Shown here: piece after piece, positions 1 through 8,782 of the stretch
Layout of the letters: the number at the start of each line of letters is the position of its first letter
How positions within the stretch are numbered: position 1 is the stretch's first letter
Source of the DNA: Vibrio tasmaniensis 1F-187
GTDB lineage: Bacteria; Pseudomonadota; Gammaproteobacteria; Enterobacterales; Vibrionaceae
DNA: 64,000 nucleotides
NCBI RefSeq assembly: GCF_000272405.2
Contig: NZ_AJZM02000307.1
Location: forward strand, 7,821-71,820
Reading direction: 5' to 3'
Program-made: the position numbers and the translations under genes
The notes under the pieces: model-generated
Told to the model about the DNA's origin: nothing
The model's database searches: none
Seen by the model: only the letters and a program-made list of their open reading frames with translations

Positions 1-196
1 ATTCACCGCTTGGGATATCAAAGTTTGGGTAAAACTGAGGCTGAGCATCTTCAGGCAATTGCCATTGTGAAAACTCAGGTGTTTCTAAGTATTCAAAATC
101 ATCTTTGGCTTGGCGACGTTGAGTCGGGCTGCCAGAACATGCTGTAAGAACGAAAACAGCCAGTGAACCGATCACTAGCTGGTGAGAATACTTCAT
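1..196 (-). CDS. bamC: Outer-membrane assembly lipoprotein BamC, 5' part only
   Basis: This is the first 65 codons of a gene that runs off the left edge. The product starts MKYSHQLVIG, has a hydrophobic core, and a lipobox LTAC that puts the lipidated cysteine at residue 20. It is therefore an exported outer-membrane lipoprotein. The charged stretch after the lipobox and the motif DDFEYLETPE resemble the unstructured N-terminus of BamC (NlpB), which lies over BamD in the BAM complex. It follows dapA on the same strand, the dapA-bamC order known from E. coli. The start is supported by AGGAG eight to ten bases upstream. The call rests on lipobox plus synteny, because the two globular domains are outside the window. 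Confidence 0.85.
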   Translation of the reverse strand, partial: MKYSHQLVIGSLAVFVLTACSGSPTQRRQAKDDFEYLETPEFSQWQLPEDAQPQFYPNFDIPSGE

Positions 197-207
197 TTAT
201 ACTCCTA

Positions 208-232
208 AATGCCGAAGGTTCGCTTCGGCATT
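208..232 (-). other. Intercistronic hairpin between dapA and bamC
   Basis: A perfect 10-bp inverted repeat (AATGCCGAAG and its complement) with a 5-base loop lies just after the dapA stop and just before the bamC ribosome site. No U tract follows on the minus strand, so it looks like an RNA stability or processing hairpin rather than a full terminator. Confidence 0.5.
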
Positions 233-245
233 GCTTTATACGTTT

Positions 246-1124
246 TTAGTAAATGCACGCTTCAGTCATTGCTTGAGCAACAACAGGTTGAGCTGGTTTT
301 GACAGTTCAGTCAGTGGTAGACGTAAGCCACCTTCAGCAATCAGACCCATTTTGTGAACCGCCCATTTTACGGGAATAGGGTTAGACTCAACGAACAAAT
401 TCTTATGTAGAGGCATCAAACGCTCATTGATCGCTTCTGCTTCCTCAAACTTGCCCTCCTTCGCTAGCTTGAACATAGTCGCCATATCAGCAGCTGCAAC
501 ATTGTTCGTTACAGAGATCACGCCATCGCCACCACGCTTAACAAATTCAAGACCAGTTAAGTCATCACCACTTAGTAAGATAAAGTCTTCGCCACAAAGT
601 TCACGGTGAATTGCAATTCTTTCGAGATCACCCGTCGCATCTTTAAGTGCAACGATGTTTTCGATCTCTGCAAGGCGAGCAACCGTTTCTGGCAACAAGT
701 CTACCGCAGTGCGACCAGGTACATTGTAAAGGATCTGTGGAACGTCACTGACTTCAGCAATTGCTTTGTAATGTTGGTACAAACCTTCTTGAGTCGGTTT
801 GTTGTAGTACGGCGTTACGCTCAGGCAACCAGCAATACCAGAACCATTGAGCAAACGGCTGAAAAGTACAGATTCGTGAGTTGCGTTTGCACCCGTACCA
901 GCTATAACAGGAATACGGCCATCAGCAAATTCAACGACCTTATTGACGACTTTGACATGCTCTTCAATAGTGAGTGTTGAAGACTCACCAGTTGTGCCAA
1001 CCGCAACCAGACCATCACTACCTGCTGCAACATGGTGATCAACTAACTTTTTAAGGCTGTCGAAATCCACTTCACCATCTGTATTAAATGGTGTAACTAG
1101 CGCAACGATACTTCCTGAAAACAT
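246..1124 (-). CDS. dapA: 4-hydroxy-tetrahydrodipicolinate synthase DapA
   Basis: The enzyme condenses pyruvate with aspartate semialdehyde, the first step of the lysine/diaminopimelate branch, in the cytoplasm. The 292-residue product has the expected family length. Visible active-site residues are Lys161 in ALKDATG (Schiff base), Tyr133 in LYNVPGRT with Arg138, Thr44-Thr45 in GTTGES, and Tyr107 in PYYNKP. An in-frame ATG 19 codons upstream exists, but GGGAG just before MFSGS and family length favour this start. It sits upstream of bamC and is divergent from gcvR. No lysine riboswitch is apparent in the 372 bp upstream. Very secure call. Confidence 0.97.
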   Translation of the reverse strand: MFSGSIVALVTPFNTDGEVDFDSLKKLVDHHVAAGSDGLVAVGTTGESSTLTIEEHVKVVNKVVEFADGRIPVIAGTGANATHESVLFSRLLNGSGIAGCLSVTPYYNKPTQEGLYQHYKAIAEVSDVPQILYNVPGRTAVDLLPETVARLAEIENIVALKDATGDLERIAIHRELCGEDFILLSGDDLTGLEFVKRGGDGVISVTNNVAAADMATMFKLAKEGKFEEAEAINERLMPLHKNLFVESNPIPVKWAVHKMGLIAEGGLRLPLTELSKPAQPVVAQAMTEACIY

Positions 1125-1496
1125 GTCTATCTCCCTTAATTTATTCTTTTTGCATGTTACTGTAAGCCAATCAATAAACACAAGACATTAAAGTGGCTTA
1201 CCAGCAACATCTGCAGTAAATATTGTCGTATGTTTGAGGTAAAACGACTTATAACCGCGTTCGACCTATAATTTGGGTAACCTACACTCAATCTAGCGAA
1301 TAGCTCAGCACTCGATGTCAGTAACAAGTAAGCAATACTCTCACACCACTCTTTGAATTTTGAACACTCTAAATATTCCTATTACTTGTTACATATTTGA
1401 AGCAAAGTACCTCATAAAAGCCCCAAGCACACACTTATTCCTCTAGCTAACTGTGCTAACATGCATGAATCAATGGAATATAAGAGACGTGATTTT
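1125..1496. other. Divergent dapA/gcvR intergenic region with an inverted repeat
   Basis: No gene is visible in these 372 bases. They must hold the promoters of dapA and gcvR. The one notable structure is a perfect 11-bp inverted repeat, GTAACAAGTAA at 1321-1331 and TTACTTGTTAC at 1382-1392, separated by 50 bases. The wide spacing suits a looped protein site or a remnant element better than an RNA hairpin, but neither is shown. Confidence 0.45.
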
Positions 1497-2039
1497 ATGA
1501 CTCAACATCTAGTAATCACAGCTGTGGGCACAGATCGCCCAGGTGTATGCAACCAAGTGGTTCATTTAGTCACCCAATCAGGCTGTAACATTATTGATAG
1601 CCGTATCGCTCAATTTGGCGAAGAATTTACGCTTATCATGCTACTGTCTGGAAAGGCAAACAACATCACCCGCGTTGAAACCACCCTGCCCTTGCTTGGA
1701 CAAGAGCACGACTTGATTACGATTATGAAGCGAACCTCAACTCATGATGTTATTGAGAACTCTTACACAGTAGAGGTGTTCGTTGAGTCAGACGATAAAA
1801 TCGGCCTTACCGAGCAGTTTACCCAGTTCTTCGCAGACCGAAACATCGGCCTCGATTCGTTAAGTGCGCGAACCATCAATAAATCTAAAGTTCAGCTCGA
1901 CAACGACCAATTCCATATCTCTATTACCGCTTCTGTGCAATCAGAATGTAATTTGATGCAGCTACAAGAAGAATTCGACGCGCTGTGTCAGAGCCTATCC
2001 GTACAAGGCTCGCTCAACTTTATCAAAAACAGTTTTTAA
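1497..2039 (+). CDS. gcvR: Glycine cleavage system regulator GcvR
   Basis: The product has two ACT-like domains, residues about 5-80 (TAVGTDRPGVCNQVV) and about 90-170 (VEVFVESDDKIGLTEQF). This is the architecture of GcvR, which in E. coli binds GcvA and turns it into a repressor of the gcv operon when glycine is low. At 180 residues it is close to E. coli GcvR. The chosen ATG begins MTQHLVITAVG; the frame stays open 12 codons further upstream with another ATG, but homology starts here. It is divergent from dapA and 12 bases ahead of bcp, likely one transcript, matching the E. coli order. Confidence 0.92.
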   Translation: MTQHLVITAVGTDRPGVCNQVVHLVTQSGCNIIDSRIAQFGEEFTLIMLLSGKANNITRVETTLPLLGQEHDLITIMKRTSTHDVIENSYTVEVFVESDDKIGLTEQFTQFFADRNIGLDSLSARTINKSKVQLDNDQFHISITASVQSECNLMQLQEEFDALCQSLSVQGSLNFIKNSF

Positions 2040-2051
2040 AAAGGAAATATC

Positions 2052-2522
2052 ATGAATACGCTAACGGCTGGTGTTCCAGCACCTGCTTTTTCTCTTCCAG
2101 ATCAAGATGGCAATATCGTATCTCTTGGTGACTTCAAAGGTAAAAAAGTCCTTTTCTATTTTTACCCAAAAGCAATGACTCCAGGTTGTATTGTGCAAGC
2201 GGAAGGCCTGCGTGATATCAAAGCACAGCTTGATGATCTGAATGTGGTTGTTCTAGGTGTGAGTGTTGACCCAGTTAAACGCTTACCAAATTTCGTTGCG
2301 AAGAAATCTCTGAACTTCACACTTCTATCTGATGAAGACCACAGTGTTGCTGAACAGTTTGGTGTTTGGGGCGAGAAGAAATTTATGGGCAAAGTGTACG
2401 ACGGTCTTCACCGTATTAGCTTCCTAATTGATGAAGAAGGTCAGATTGAACATGTCTTCAACAAGTTCAAAACAAAGACTCACCACGAAGTGGTTCTAGA
2501 CTACTTCAATCCAGAAGCTTAA
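2052..2522 (+). CDS. bcp: Thioredoxin-dependent thiol peroxidase Bcp
   Basis: This is an AhpC/TSA-fold peroxiredoxin that reduces hydroperoxides in the cytoplasm. The 156-residue product carries the peroxidatic site PKAMTPGC (Cys46) and the family-typical EQFGVWGEKKFMG segment. The position five residues later, a resolving cysteine in E. coli Bcp, is Glu51 here, and I find no other cysteine in the protein. It would therefore have to work by a 1-Cys mechanism. AAGGA precedes the ATG. It is the second gene after gcvR and ends before a strong bidirectional terminator shared with perM. Confidence 0.95.
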   Translation: MNTLTAGVPAPAFSLPDQDGNIVSLGDFKGKKVLFYFYPKAMTPGCIVQAEGLRDIKAQLDDLNVVVLGVSVDPVKRLPNFVAKKSLNFTLLSDEDHSVAEQFGVWGEKKFMGKVYDGLHRISFLIDEEGQIEHVFNKFKTKTHHEVVLDYFNPEA

Positions 2523-2600
2523 TGTTGATTTTAGTGAGTTGATTCTCTAAATTCGCACCTAGCGAATCTAAATACACTACTCACTACTAAGCCAAATGCC

Positions 2601-2633
2601 AAAAGGCCGAATATCATGGATATTCGGCCTTTT
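2601..2633. terminator. Bidirectional terminator, bcp / perM
   Basis: A 15-bp perfect stem with a 3-base loop, flanked by A and T tracts on both sides. It can end bcp on the plus strand and perM on the minus strand. Confidence 0.85.
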
Positions 2634-2680
2634 TGTACTTATTAAAATTGATAGCGCATTCAAATTGATAGCGCGTTCAA

Positions 2681-3757
2681 TTACGATTGGTGTTCAGGGT
2701 CATCATCGAGAGCGTGACTCGGTAAGGCATTCCAAACCGCTTTCACTAGCGTGGCTAGAGGGATCGCAAAGAACACTCCCCAGAACCCCCACAGTCCGCC
2801 AAACACCAACACCGCTACAATAATCGCTACTGGGTGTAGGTTCACTGCTTCAGAGAACAGAACAGGAACGAGCACGTTACCATCTAACGCTTGGATAATA
2901 CCGTAAGCGAGAAGCAACCAATAAAACTGAGGTTCTAAGCCCCACTGGAACAGGCCAACAATCGCGACTGGAACGGTCACAGCCGCCGCACCGATGTAAG
3001 GAATCAATACCGAGAAACCAACCGCAACAGCCAGCAGTGCTGAATAACGTAAATCCAGAATCGCAAAGGTTACGTAGCTGACACCACCGACGATCAAAAT
3101 CTCAAGCACCTTACCGCGAATGTAATTTGAGATTTGTTGATTCATCTCTACCCAAACCTTGGTCGCTAGACGACGGTTCTTAGGCAGAACACCACTTGCC
3201 ATACTGATCATCTCTTCTTTGTCTTTCAAAAGGAAGAAAATCAGCAGCGGTACAAGAATCAGGTAAACCGCAAGCGTCGCCAAACTAACAAGAGAAGCTA
3301 AAGAGCCCTTCACAACGCTTTCGCCAAAGCCTAATGCTTTGTTTTTCGCATTGGACACAATCGATTCTACGATCTGCAGGTTTGCTAGTTCAGGGTAACG
3401 CTCAGGAATGGTTGCGATGAACTTCTGTAAGCCACCATACATGCTTGGAATATCATTGATAAGGTTACCTACCTGTTCCCAAATCGTTGGTACTAGACCA
3501 AACAGCGCAAGTAACATCACGCTAAAGAACATTAAAATCACCAACATCACTGATGGGGTTCTTGGAACACCGAGTCTTTGAAGTTGAGTAACCGGCCACT
3601 CAAGCAGATAAGCCAAAACAATAGCCACCAAAAGTGGGGCAATGAGGTGACCAAAGAAGTAGATCGTAATAAAGCCGAAGAGAATGATGGCAACCAAGCT
3701 GACAGCATGGGGATCAGAGAAACGTCGTTTATACCAACGATTGACCATTTCAAGCAT
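2681..3757 (-). CDS. perM: AI-2E family permease PerM
   Basis: This is a polytopic inner-membrane protein of 358 residues with about eight hydrophobic segments. It shows the family hallmarks PYIGAA and a C-terminal LVFGGLWGFWGVFFAIPLAT segment of the AI-2E/PerM (UPF0118) family. The transported substrate of this subfamily is not established, so autoinducer export should not be assumed. The first ATG is taken because AAGGA lies about 10 bases upstream. Its start overlaps the end of the TusA-like gene by 8 bases, so the two are translationally close. perM next to bepA and the yfgD homologue matches E. coli order. Confidence 0.92.
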   Translation of the reverse strand: MLEMVNRWYKRRFSDPHAVSLVAIILFGFITIYFFGHLIAPLLVAIVLAYLLEWPVTQLQRLGVPRTPSVMLVILMFFSVMLLALFGLVPTIWEQVGNLINDIPSMYGGLQKFIATIPERYPELANLQIVESIVSNAKNKALGFGESVVKGSLASLVSLATLAVYLILVPLLIFFLLKDKEEMISMASGVLPKNRRLATKVWVEMNQQISNYIRGKVLEILIVGGVSYVTFAILDLRYSALLAVAVGFSVLIPYIGAAAVTVPVAIVGLFQWGLEPQFYWLLLAYGIIQALDGNVLVPVLFSEAVNLHPVAIIVAVLVFGGLWGFWGVFFAIPLATLVKAVWNALPSHALDDDPEHQS

Positions 3758-3989
3758 TTGACTGCAATTCCTTTTTAGTGACGAGGAGATGATGGTAATT
3801 AGAGCAAACCTCTACGATGACGTCATAGGCTTGCTTAGACAAAAAAGTAACAATATCTTTCATCGAGCTGTTATCAGAGACATAAATTGACAATGATTGC
3901 CCTACTTCTAACTTTACACTGTGACGCTTGGCTAATAATAGTGCCATTGGACAGCGCTCTTGGCGTAAATCTAGAATATTAGGTGTCAT
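3750..3989 (-). CDS. TusA-family sulfurtransferase-like protein
   Basis: A 79-residue protein of the SirA/TusA/YedF fold. It has the N-terminal signature LDLRQERCPMALLLAK with the invariant Cys-Pro (Cys13), followed by the beta-alpha-beta pattern of the family (SIYVSDNSS, DIVTFLSKQAYDVI). TusA-family proteins pass persulfide sulfur to tRNA thiolation or other pathways. This copy lacks adjacent dsr or tus partners and instead overlaps perM by 8 bases, so a role linked to the permease or a general sulfur-handling role are both open. It is not necessarily the TusA of tRNA 2-thiolation. Confidence 0.85.
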   Translation of the reverse strand: MTPNILDLRQERCPMALLLAKRHSVKLEVGQSLSIYVSDNSSMKDIVTFLSKQAYDVIVEVCSNYHHLLVTKKELQSNA

Positions 3990-4167
3990 TCTTTAGCTCG
4001 ATGCTTATTATAAGGGTCGTATTGTAATCTGTTTTTGAAAACGCGCCATCATTCATTCATCTTCCTTCATGATAGCGCACGCACTTGATAAAGGTTACAT
4101 CAGATAGAGAACCAATTTGCATTGCACTTGTCTTACTGTCAGAAGAAACGGAGTATTACTGACTAAT

Positions 4168-5622
4168 ATGTTTAAACGCGCTCGCTCAATTGCTTGCTTA
4201 TGCATCGCAGCTACATTAAGCACTCCAACGTTGGCAAATACCAATGGTTTGGAGCTTCCCGATATCGGCACCGCGGCTGGCGGCACACTCACTATCGACC
4301 AAGAACTTATCTATGGTGATGCCTACATGCGCATCATCAGAAGCAGCCAGCCTATCGTAAACGACCCGGTTCTAAACCAATACATTGACACGCTTGGCCA
4401 TCGCCTTGTTGCGAACGCAAATGATGTAAAGACACCTTTCCAGTTCTTTATGATCCGTGACCGAAACATCAACGCTTTTGCTTTTTTTGGTGGTTATGTT
4501 GCTTTGCACTCAGGTTTGTTCTTGCATGCACAGTCTGAAAGTGAACTCGCTTCCGTATTGGCGCACGAAATCGCGCACGTTACCCAGCGTCACTTAGCAC
4601 GTAGTATGGAAGATCAAGCTCGCCGCTCTCCTGCAACCATCGCAGCACTGGCCGCTTCTGTATTATTAGCGATTGCAGCACCAGAAGCCGGTATCGCAGC
4701 GATCACTGCAACAACTGCTGGTAACATGCAAAGCCAAATAAACTACACCCGAAGTAATGAAAAAGAAGCCGACCGCTTTGGCATCAACACGCTGGCAAAA
4801 GCAGGGTTCGATGTAAACGCGATGCCACGTTTCTTTGGTCGCTTAGCTGATGAATACCGCTATGCAAGCACACCGCCACCAATGCTATTAACTCACCCGT
4901 TGCCTGAAGACCGAATCACAGATTCACGCGCTCGTGCTCGTAGCTATACCCCACTAAAACTGGCTCCGTCATTGGATTACCATTTAACAAGAGCCCGTAT
5001 TGTTGCGCGCTATGCTGGTATCAATAATGATGCAGCTCTTGATTGGTTTGAGCGAAAGCTGAAGAAAGCCCCCAAAGCCTTGGTTCCATCATTAGAGTAT
5101 GGACAAGCACTGGTTTACCTAGATTCAAAAAAACTAGATAAAGCAGAACCGATTCTGACCAAGCTGATGAATAGCGACCCAACCAACTTGTTCTATCTGG
5201 ATGCTATTTCAGATCTGCACATTGAACAGAAAAAGCCTGAGATTGCGATTAAAGAACTTAAGTCAGCACTTGAGCGTCAACCAAACAACTCAGTTCTAAC
5301 CATAAACTACGCCAATGCACTGATCGAAAATGAAGACCTACAGGAAGCCGTTCGCGTGTTGCAACGTTACACGCACGATAACCCGAACGACACCAATGGG
5401 TGGTACCTGCTTTCAAAGGCAAATACAAACCTTGGTAACAGCGATGAAGAACTGTCTGCTAGGGCAGAGATCTTGGCACTGCAAGCCAACTGGAACAAAG
5501 CGATTCAGTACTACACGCAGGCGAGCCAAATCGCGGAACTAGGCAGCCTAAAACAAGCACGTTATGACGCTCGAATTGATCAACTAATGATACAGCGCGA
5601 ACGCTTCTTATCGTTGCAATAA
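4168..5622 (+). CDS. bepA: Periplasmic metalloprotease/chaperone BepA
   Basis: An M48-family zinc protease followed by a TPR domain, 484 residues. A signal peptide (cleavage likely after TLA near residue 23) sends it to the periplasm. The catalytic HEIAH motif is at residues 133-137 with a downstream glutamate in NEKEADRFG. The C-terminal 200 residues show TPR-like helices (ALVPSLEYGQALVYLDSKKL and onward). In E. coli BepA helps LptD assembly and degrades stalled outer-membrane proteins. An open extension of 17 codons upstream was rejected because it would mask the signal peptide. It is followed by the ArsC-like gene, as in E. coli. Confidence 0.95.
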   Translation: MFKRARSIACLCIAATLSTPTLANTNGLELPDIGTAAGGTLTIDQELIYGDAYMRIIRSSQPIVNDPVLNQYIDTLGHRLVANANDVKTPFQFFMIRDRNINAFAFFGGYVALHSGLFLHAQSESELASVLAHEIAHVTQRHLARSMEDQARRSPATIAALAASVLLAIAAPEAGIAAITATTAGNMQSQINYTRSNEKEADRFGINTLAKAGFDVNAMPRFFGRLADEYRYASTPPPMLLTHPLPEDRITDSRARARSYTPLKLAPSLDYHLTRARIVARYAGINNDAALDWFERKLKKAPKALVPSLEYGQALVYLDSKKLDKAEPILTKLMNSDPTNLFYLDAISDLHIEQKKPEIAIKELKSALERQPNNSVLTINYANALIENEDLQEAVRVLQRYTHDNPNDTNGWYLLSKANTNLGNSDEELSARAEILALQANWNKAIQYYTQASQIAELGSLKQARYDARIDQLMIQRERFLSLQ

Positions 5623-5745
5623 GTATAATGACTGGTAGCGAAGCTCGTTGCCAAAATACAAAGAAAGCTCGACGTTACACAATAAGAAGCCACTCAGTTG
5701 GCTTCGACTGAACGATTAAATCAAAAACAATAATGAGGAAGAACC

Positions 5746-6096
5746 ATGTCTGTCGTGATTTATCATAACCCACGCTGCTCAAAGAGCCGTCAAACTCTCG
5801 AACTGCTTGAAGCAAACGGCGTACAGCCAGAGGTGATCAAATACCTAGATACGCCTTTGACTGTTGAACAGCTGAAAGTGCTTTTCACTCAGCTTGGTTT
5901 TGAGAGTGTTCGCGACATGATGCGTACCAAAGAAGCGGATTACAAAGAAGCGAACCTTGGTGACGCATCAGTGACTGATGAAGATCTTTTCGCTGCGATG
6001 GCAACGAATCCAAAACTGTTTGAACGTCCAGTAGTTGTCGCGAACAACAAAGCAAAAATTGGTCGTCCACCAGAACAAGTACTAGAGATTCTGTAA
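5746..6096 (+). CDS. arsC: ArsC-family reductase-like protein (YfgD type)
   Basis: A 116-residue thioredoxin-fold protein of the ArsC/Spx family. It has the N-terminal active-site segment YHNPRCSKSRQ (Cys10) and the C-terminal family motif RPVVV with the substrate-binding arginine. Classical ArsC reduces arsenate with glutaredoxin. This chromosomal copy sits in the bepA-yfgD neighbourhood with no arsB or arsR, so an arsenic role is not implied by context. The GAGGAAG ribosome site is well placed. Six bases separate it from the wrbA-like gene, suggesting one transcript. Confidence 0.9.
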   Translation: MSVVIYHNPRCSKSRQTLELLEANGVQPEVIKYLDTPLTVEQLKVLFTQLGFESVRDMMRTKEADYKEANLGDASVTDEDLFAAMATNPKLFERPVVVANNKAKIGRPPEQVLEIL

Positions 6097-7130
<1,034 letters not shown>

Positions 7131-7172
7131 TATTGATTCGATGCTCTAGATCTGACATGACAACAGATAAAC

Positions 7173-7209
7173 AAAAAGCCCTGCGAGATTTCTCTTGCAG
7201 GGCTTTTTT
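7173..7209. terminator. Terminator after the DUF2069 gene
   Basis: AAAAAGCCCTGC pairs with GCAGGGCTTTTTT around a small loop that can extend the stem further. T tracts exist in both directions, so it can also serve the convergent DUF2066 gene. Confidence 0.85.
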
Positions 7210-7245
7210 CATGATTTCATATCAATCTGTCATGTCGGTAGACGA

Positions 7246-8505
7246 TTACGAGCGAACCCATTCGTATACCAAGCTTGGCTTAGCATGTACTGGCGCTGTA
7301 ACTGGTAGCGCTTCCTCGTCAGATTCACCTAGCGTCACCTCAGTTGTATTTGTTAGCTCAGCACCTGTAGATAACTCACTGCCTTTCATCACTTGAACGC
7401 TTGGCGTAGTTTCATTGCCCATCGCATCAGTAACAACAGCAGAGTTATCGCCTACAGACATAATGTTATCTTGCGCTTCAAATTCTGGGCTCACTTCAGG
7501 TTCGATATAAGACTCTTCAACCTTCGCGACTTGGCGAATGCTTTCAACTTCTTGTTCAAACTCTTGTTGGGTCGATAACAAATGAATTCGGAACGTCACT
7601 TCATTGTTTTGAATTTGTAGAATATCTAAGCTTGCCACCGAGTTTAGACGCTTCAGTGCATTCTCCAATTGGAAGAAGTCTTGCGCGTTATTCAGGCTGA
7701 TAAACTGCGTTAAGATTGATTCCGAAGATTCACTCGCAACCGTTACTGCACTCTTACTCGCGTAGTAGTTACTGATTTGGTCAACAAGCTTCTTAGAAGT
7801 CGTCGCGCTGTTGCCCGATACCGAACCACTCACAGGCGATTTTGGCGCGCTCGTCAGTTGGTTTGGTTTTTGATCATACAAAGTCCAGCGTAATCCAGAA
7901 GACTGTGCCTTAATCACCAAAACAGCATCAACAGGGTAACGTTGACTCGCGTTGCTAATCGGTGTGACAAAGCTGCCCCACAAATCCGAGGTGGCCACTC
8001 CCGTAACATCATCAAAATCACCAACAGGAAACATCAAAGGCAAACCGCGCTCTTTTGCATTGGCTTGTAAGCCTACAGCTAACAGTGAGTTGGAGTGTTC
8101 CCAGACAATGTTCTTGTCGTAGTTACTCTCTTCTACCAGCCAAACAAGAATATTTGAGCGAGTATCAGGCCAATACGGTAATTGCGCTTGAGTCAGTAGT
8201 GAACGAATTTGAGCACCGTTAAAACGCATACGCAATGTTGATTGGTCATTGCTTTCGCCAAAACTCATTTGAGACATGTACTGCGCACTCTTACGCATCG
8301 CCTTTTGAATCGTCTCATTCGACGCGACATCAGTTTGGCCAGTCGCACGTATCAATACCTGCTCCATGCCAGTATTTCTTGCCACTTGTTCTGGTTGTTT
8401 GTCTTCAGCGTTAATCGCAACTTCAGCACTAAAGATATCTACTTGAGTTAAGGCATAACTCGGAGAGGCTAATAGTCCCATCAACAACAATGCTATGTAG
8501 CGCAT
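7246..8505 (-). CDS. DUF2066 family exported protein
   Basis: The 419-residue product begins with a clear signal peptide (MRYIALLLMG to SYA) and is expected in the periplasm or envelope. The N-terminal 220 residues contain the DUF2066 pattern: AEVAINAEDKQPEQVARNTGMEQVLIRATG, MRFNGAQIRSLL and LPYWPDTRSNILVWLV. The C-terminal 80 residues are acidic and of low complexity. The function is unknown. In Pseudomonas a DUF2066 gene lies between purM and hda; here it is next to uraA and no hda is seen. The start was moved 14 codons inward so that the signal peptide is N-terminal. Confidence 0.82.
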   Translation of the reverse strand: MRYIALLLMGLLASPSYALTQVDIFSAEVAINAEDKQPEQVARNTGMEQVLIRATGQTDVASNETIQKAMRKSAQYMSQMSFGESNDQSTLRMRFNGAQIRSLLTQAQLPYWPDTRSNILVWLVEESNYDKNIVWEHSNSLLAVGLQANAKERGLPLMFPVGDFDDVTGVATSDLWGSFVTPISNASQRYPVDAVLVIKAQSSGLRWTLYDQKPNQLTSAPKSPVSGSVSGNSATTSKKLVDQISNYYASKSAVTVASESSESILTQFISLNNAQDFFQLENALKRLNSVASLDILQIQNNEVTFRIHLLSTQQEFEQEVESIRQVAKVEESYIEPEVSPEFEAQDNIMSVGDNSAVVTDAMGNETTPSVQVMKGSELSTGAELTNTTEVTLGESDEEALPVTAPVHAKPSLVYEWVRS

Positions 8506-8703
8506 ATTGATCCTAATATTCAAAGCTTGTGCCTTGATGATAAGCAACTATGGATTGAGGGGCAAGGTCGTTAGCACCCACTGTGTTTAATAACCACAAA
8601 ATATCACCTGACCATGATAAATCGTTCACTTGTAAACTGAATTTTTCTTATTTTGATAGAGATAAACATAACTAATATAAATAAATTTGATCTATCTGAC
8701 ATA

Positions 8704-8715
8704 GCAACCGATTGC
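8704..8715. promoter_or_regulatory. PurR-like operator upstream of uraA
   Basis: GCAACCGATTGC matches the core PurR palindrome GCAAACGTTTGC at 10 of 12 positions. A TAGAAT hexamer at 8723-8728 is a plausible -10 element, so the box would lie across the promoter. PurR regulation of uracil uptake is plausible by analogy with other PurR targets; the match is good but not perfect. Confidence 0.5.
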
Positions 8716-8782
8716 CAAGTGATAGAATCCCGCGAATTTTATTTTTCGCTTTTCATATAACGACCATTTTTAAGGACATAAC

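Noticed and set aside
606-980. Open frame of 124 codons on the plus strand inside dapA
   Set aside because: It is antisense to a clear dapA gene with intact active-site residues, and its protein resembles no family.
1125-1496. Lysine riboswitch before dapA
   Set aside because: I see no set of conserved helices of the L-box in these 372 bases.
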